Part shown: in pieces, positions 61,634-64,000 of the stretch
Layout of the letters: each line of letters begins with the position of its first letter
How positions within the stretch are numbered: position 1 is the first letter of the stretch
NCBI RefSeq assembly: GCF_014201115.1
Contig: NZ_JACHDO010000001.1
Location: forward strand, 2,728,001-2,792,000
Reading direction: 5' to 3'
Length of the DNA stretch: 64,000 nucleotides
Source of the DNA: Nocardiopsis metallicus
GTDB lineage: Bacteria > Actinomycetota > Actinomycetes > Streptosporangiales > Streptosporangiaceae
Notes under the pieces: model-generated
Database searches by the model: none
The model's input: the letters and a program-made list of their open reading frames with translations, nothing else
What the model was told of the DNA's origin: nothing
Made by a program: the position numbers and the translations under genes

Positions 61634-62182
61634 ATGGCGATCCGGATCAGGCTCGGTGACTACGAGCGGCAGACCGACGATGCGCTCGGGCGCGACGCGA
61701 TCGGTTACTTCCCGCGCATGACCGAGACCGAGGCGTGGGAGGCCGGCCGGGGGCTGTGGCGGCTGAACCTGAAAGTGGTGAGCCGTGAACGATTCGCGGT
61801 CATCGTGGGGCAGGACCTCGTTCGCGCTGTCGCCGGGATCACGGACGTGACCGCCCACATGACCGGCCTCGGACCGAAGAAGGCCCTCGAAGGGGATCTC
61901 CTCGGTCCAGGGCACCCGATGTACGACCGCTACATCAACCAGCCCGACCCGCTCGCCAACGACTCCCGCAACAGCATCGCCTACGGCGATCTGCCCGAGG
62001 AGGCGCAGTTCCGTACCCGGGACTGCGCCTGCGGGTGCGACCAGAGCACCACGCACGACTTCGTCCCCGGCCACGAGCTGCGCGCCATCCAGGCCCGGGT
62101 ACGCGAGCACTTCGGCGGTTCCGTGCTCTCCTTCATTACCTGGCTCGACGCCGAACTCCAGTCCACGAACACCGGCGCGTAG
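61634..62182 (+). CDS. Protein of unknown function with CxCGC and PGHE motifs
   Basis: The 182-residue protein starts MAIRIRLGDYERQTDDALGR. Its middle (RDAIGYFPRMTETEAWEAGR, then LWRLNLKVVSRERFAVIVGQ) and C-terminus (RDCACGCDQSTTHDFVPGHE) suggest a small zinc-ribbon-like end, a motif found in several actinobacterial mobile-element proteins. ATG 61634 follows GAGG; earlier starts lie in the res site. The function is unknown. Confidence 0.65.
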   Translation: MAIRIRLGDYERQTDDALGRDAIGYFPRMTETEAWEAGRGLWRLNLKVVSRERFAVIVGQDLVRAVAGITDVTAHMTGLGPKKALEGDLLGPGHPMYDRYINQPDPLANDSRNSIAYGDLPEEAQFRTRDCACGCDQSTTHDFVPGHELRAIQARVREHFGGSVLSFITWLDAELQSTNTGA

Positions 62183-62199
62183 CAGCAGAAGGCGCGGAT

Positions 62200-62391
62200 T
62201 CAGCAGTCAGCGGCTCGGCGGGGCGGCGCCTCCTCGTGGTCGTCCTCGCCCTGCTCGTGCTGTCGGCGGTCGGCCGCCGACTGGGCTCGGGCATCGAACC
62301 CGGAGCGAGCCGAGGAGCTGTCGGGTTCCCTGGCCGCGGCGGACTGGATGCGAGCGGCAGCGTCCTTGTCCATCTCGGTGTGCCTGCTCAT
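62200..62391 (-). CDS. Small SMP-like hydrophilic protein
   Basis: The 63-residue protein MSRHTEMDKDAAARIQSAAA contains two similar segments, DAAARIQSAAAREPDSSSA and FDARAQSAADR, resembling the seed maturation protein (SMP) repeat found in small bacterial stress proteins. It is likely disordered. It lies convergent with the previous gene, just inside the right end of the transposon. Confidence 0.5.
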   Translation of the reverse strand: MSRHTEMDKDAAARIQSAAAREPDSSSARSGFDARAQSAADRRQHEQGEDDHEEAPPRRAADC

Positions 62392-62475
62392 GACCTCTAC
62401 CTACCCGCCGACCAGCCCATTGCCCCCGCCAGATCCGCCCCCTTACCTACCCCACCGACTTGACCATTCCACCGA

Positions 62476-62531
62476 GTGTCAACAGATGTGACAGTTGTCG
62501 GGACTCACCGTTCCGTTCCTACTCGGACCCC
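62476..62531 (-). repeat. Outer transposon right inverted repeat
   Basis: GTGTCAACAGATGTGACAGT begins the 56-bp end, which finishes ACTCGGACCCC at 62531 and is followed by the AAATT target duplicate. Confidence 0.95.
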
Positions 62532-62536
62532 AAATT

Positions 62537-62635
62537 ATGCCCGCCGACAGATGGAAGAAGGCCGAGACGGTCGACGTCTACGACCGCGAGCTGAACCCGG
62601 TGGCGCGCAACTCCGTGATGAGACTAGAGCTGTAG
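62537..62635 (+). pseudogene. Tyrosine integrase pseudogene, C-terminal part
   Basis: Directly after AAATT the frame reads MPADRWKKAETVDVYDRELN then PVARNSVMRLEL and a stop. Joined to GASPEEI at 42886 it completes the C-terminus of a tyrosine integrase, with VDVYDRE supplying the nucleophilic Tyr. This shows the outer transposon landed in an integrase gene. Confidence 0.8.
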
Positions 62636-62638
62636 GCC

Positions 62639-63142
62639 TCAGTCCTCGTCCCCCCAAGTTGGCCCCTCACGCTTCCAGCCGCGGCCCTCGTTCTCCTCGA
62701 GGGGGACGCGGGCATCGATGGCCTCGGCCAGCTCCGGGTCGAGCGGGGGCGTGGACGGCTGGGCGCGGGCCAGCTGGATGCGCTCGTCGGTTAGCGCCTT
62801 AATGGCGACGGTGAGCCGGTCGATCTCGGCCCGCGAGCGGCTCCACTGGCCCTCTGCGGCGGCGAGCTCGGTGAGGTACTCGTGCAGACGCCGCTGGTTC
62901 TCCTCCGCTGGGTCCTCGACCAGGAGCATCACCAGGGGCAAGTCGAGGGCCTGGGCGGCGGCGACGGCCTCGTCGAGGCGCACGGCCCTCTGTTGCTGCT
63001 CGATGCGGGTCACGGCCGAGGGGTCGACCTTGGTGCCGAGGACCACGGCCATGCGCCGGGCGAGCTCCGCCTGGCTGATCTCGGCGCGCTCGCGCTCAGT
63101 GCGCAGGCGGCGGGCGAAGAAGTCGGACGGCATGGGTGTCAT
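62639..63142 (-). CDS. XRE family helix-turn-helix regulator
   Basis: The protein of about 167 residues has an N-terminal XRE domain (FFARRLRTERERAEISQAEL, then SAVTRIEQQQRAVRLDEAV). A coiled-coil C-terminal half follows (residues ~75-135, YLTELAAAEGQWSRSRAEID), which probably mediates dimerisation. It is likely a regulator of the integrative element. ATG 63142 or 63133 may be the start. Two ATCGCACTG direct repeats lie upstream. Confidence 0.82.
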   Translation of the reverse strand: MTPMPSDFFARRLRTERERAEISQAELARRMAVVLGTKVDPSAVTRIEQQQRAVRLDEAVAAAQALDLPLVMLLVEDPAEENQRRLHEYLTELAAAEGQWSRSRAEIDRLTVAIKALTDERIQLARAQPSTPPLDPELAEAIDARVPLEENEGRGWKREGPTWGDED

Positions 63143-63194
63143 CGGTTGATGGCCTCTTTCAAGGGTGATGCGTAGGCGGCACGACAGTGAGCAA

Positions 63195-63233
63195 ATCGCA
63201 CTGTACACACATTCTCGTGTGCCGATCGCACTG
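63195..63233. promoter_or_regulatory. Direct repeats, candidate XRE operator
   Basis: ATCGCACTG occurs at 63195-63203 and 63225-63233, 30 bp apart (about three helical turns), 53-91 nt ahead of the XRE gene. The spacing puts both on the same face of the DNA, fitting an autoregulatory operator. Confidence 0.5.
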
Positions 63234-63325
63234 ATTTACCACCTCGTCCACACCGACCCAGCAGACCCCACCGCCTCGATCAACATGTTGCCGATTGGGC
63301 AGAACCATCTAGATCGACTATTGAT

Positions 63326-63341
63326 CACCATTCGAATGGTG
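63326..63341. promoter_or_regulatory. 16-bp perfect palindrome, candidate operator
   Basis: CACCATTCGAATGGTG is a perfect palindrome immediately followed by TAGATT (63342-63347), a possible -10 hexamer for the plus-strand transcript of the pilin-like gene. Confidence 0.45.
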
Positions 63342-63557
63342 TAGATTCGCGATTGAGAACGCACACATGAACGAGGATGACAGCGAGACGACCGATGATG
63401 TGGCCGAGGAGCACCCACCCGCCCTCGACCAATCGAATGATAGACAGACGCGATCATGTGGTCATTACACGCTTGCCAATGAAGCGAGTAAATCGTCTAT
63501 GTCAGTCGGTGGCCTGTCAGGTGTGCATCGGAGACGGAAAGGCGAGAGGAAGACGTC

Positions 63558-63914
63558 ATGACGACGATCAACGAAGCGGGGGTGCACACCATCCCGCTGC
63601 CGAGCGCGGCCTGGGACATCGGCAGCTTTCTGGAGAACGCGACCGGCACGATCCAGGGCTGGGGCGGCTCCGTGCTGATCCTGTTCGGCTGCATCGGGCT
63701 CATTTGGGGCGGCGTAGTGCTCCTCCTCAAACTCATCGCCAGCCCGCAGAAGGAGCAGCAGCAAGCCGGCTGGGGCAAGATCGCGCTCCTGATACTCGTC
63801 GGCGGCGCTCTCTTCACCGGCGGCTTCAACATCGTCCAGACCGTTGGGTCCGGCGGCCAGCAAACCATCGAGGAGCTCGGCGGCGGGTCCGTCATCATCT
63901 CCACCTGGGACTGA
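63558..63914 (+). CDS. Two-helix membrane protein, TrbC/VirB2-pilin-like
   Basis: The 118-residue protein has hydrophobic segments at about 38-61 (SVLILFGCIGLIWGGVVLLL) and 73-93 (IALLILVGGALFTGGFNIV). They are separated by a short charged, Gln-rich loop (ASPQKEQQQAGWGK), the topology of VirB2/TrbC-type conjugative pilins. Similar small proteins precede conjugation genes in actinobacterial ICEs. AGAGGAAG lies 6 nt upstream of the ATG. Neighbouring conjugation genes would be outside the window. Confidence 0.65.
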   Translation: MTTINEAGVHTIPLPSAAWDIGSFLENATGTIQGWGGSVLILFGCIGLIWGGVVLLLKLIASPQKEQQQAGWGKIALLILVGGALFTGGFNIVQTVGSGGQQTIEELGGGSVIISTWD

Positions 63915-64000
63915 CCGGGACCACGACACAGGCCATCAGTGATCGGGGCGGGTCGGTCGGGGCCATGCGGCCTCAGCCGACTCGATCCGTCATTCGCGCA

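Larger units (their letters stand above)
42887..62531. mobile_element. Outer Tn3-family mercury-resistance transposon (19.6 kb, contains a nested transposon)
   Basis: The ends are 56-bp inverted repeats with one mismatch, starting GGGGTCCGAGTAGGAACGGA at each end. They are flanked by the 5-bp direct repeat AAATT (42882-42886 and 62532-62536), the Tn3-family target duplication. Contents: an 88-aa gene, tnpA (split), ccdA, tlpA-like, merT-like, merR, merA, merB, DUF1440, tnpR with res, and two small genes. Without the inner transposon it is about 10.3 kb. Confidence 0.93.
63143..63557. other. Divergent regulatory region, ~415 bp
   Basis: AT-richer than its surroundings. It contains the ATCGCACTG direct repeats (63195-63233), the 16-bp palindrome at 63326-63341 and TAGATT (63342-63347). 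A frame of 64 codons (63367-63561) ends in an ATGA overlap with the next gene but has no ribosome binding site and no family. Confidence 0.5.

Noticed and set aside
63367..63561. A 64-codon frame ending in an ATGA overlap with the pilin-like gene
   Set aside because: No ribosome binding site, unusual AT-rich codons and it covers the promoter region; kept only as a low possibility.

Overview
The window is high-GC actinobacterial DNA, most like Nocardiopsis or a close relative in the Streptosporangiales. The signs are a PucR-type regulator (FasR) next to fabD-fabH-acpP-fabF, a DUF3052 protein, AhpE-type peroxiredoxin, many GTG starts with GTGA overlaps, and DtxR/IdeR-type iron boxes. The species assignment is inference from gene content.

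Positions 1-41,000 are mainly chromosomal. They hold a RibD/DHFR-like reductase; a decayed type I-E CRISPR remnant; a single-chain biotin-dependent acyl-CoA carboxylase (1,827 aa); a VOC protein and a GyrI-like protein; a secreted M14 carboxypeptidase; an iron-siderophore ABC importer behind an iron box; a two-gene YaaA-like/GIY-YIG-like module; tRNA-Val; peroxiredoxin; PhoD-like phosphatase; the fatty acid synthesis operon; and a degenerate EAL protein. A repeat-rich zone with a long inverted repeat and an IS4-type element follows (28.6-31.6 kb). After it come a GDSL hydrolase, a 777-aa protein of unknown function, and a graveyard of IS30 and IS1634-type remnants that cut off a decayed sbnB (diaminopropionate/siderophore) gene. 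Next are an iron-box DUF2470 gene and an M-box magnesium riboswitch with its terminator in front of mgtE-mgtC.

From about 41,100 the sequence is mobile. A sufT-like gene is cut to its last ~38 codons and integrase relics follow. One integrase pseudogene is interrupted by a 19.6-kb Tn3-family mercury-resistance transposon (42,887-62,531) with 56-bp inverted ends and an AAATT target duplication. The tnpA of this transposon is itself split by a second, 9.3-kb Tn3-family transposon (44,018-53,312) with 54-bp ends and an ATGTA duplication. Removing the inner element restores a 1,007-codon transposase frame, and removing the outer one restores the integrase C-terminus. The nesting order can therefore be read from the sequence.

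The inner transposon carries tnpA, a tyrosine recombinase with candidate core sites, a CmtR-type regulator, a Cd/Pb/Zn P-type ATPase, an LspA homologue and a CadD exporter. A divergent, translationally coupled trio (SAM methyltransferase, ICMT-like membrane methyltransferase, 44-aa Cys-Cys membrane peptide) has no role known to me. The outer transposon carries ArsR-type merR, a MerT-like protein, a TlpA-like lipoprotein, CcdA, merA, merB, a DUF1440 protein, a serine resolvase with its res site, and small genes. The last 1.4 kb (XRE regulator, candidate operators, a two-helix membrane protein resembling a VirB2/TrbC pilin) looks like the continuation of an integrative or conjugative element beyond the window.
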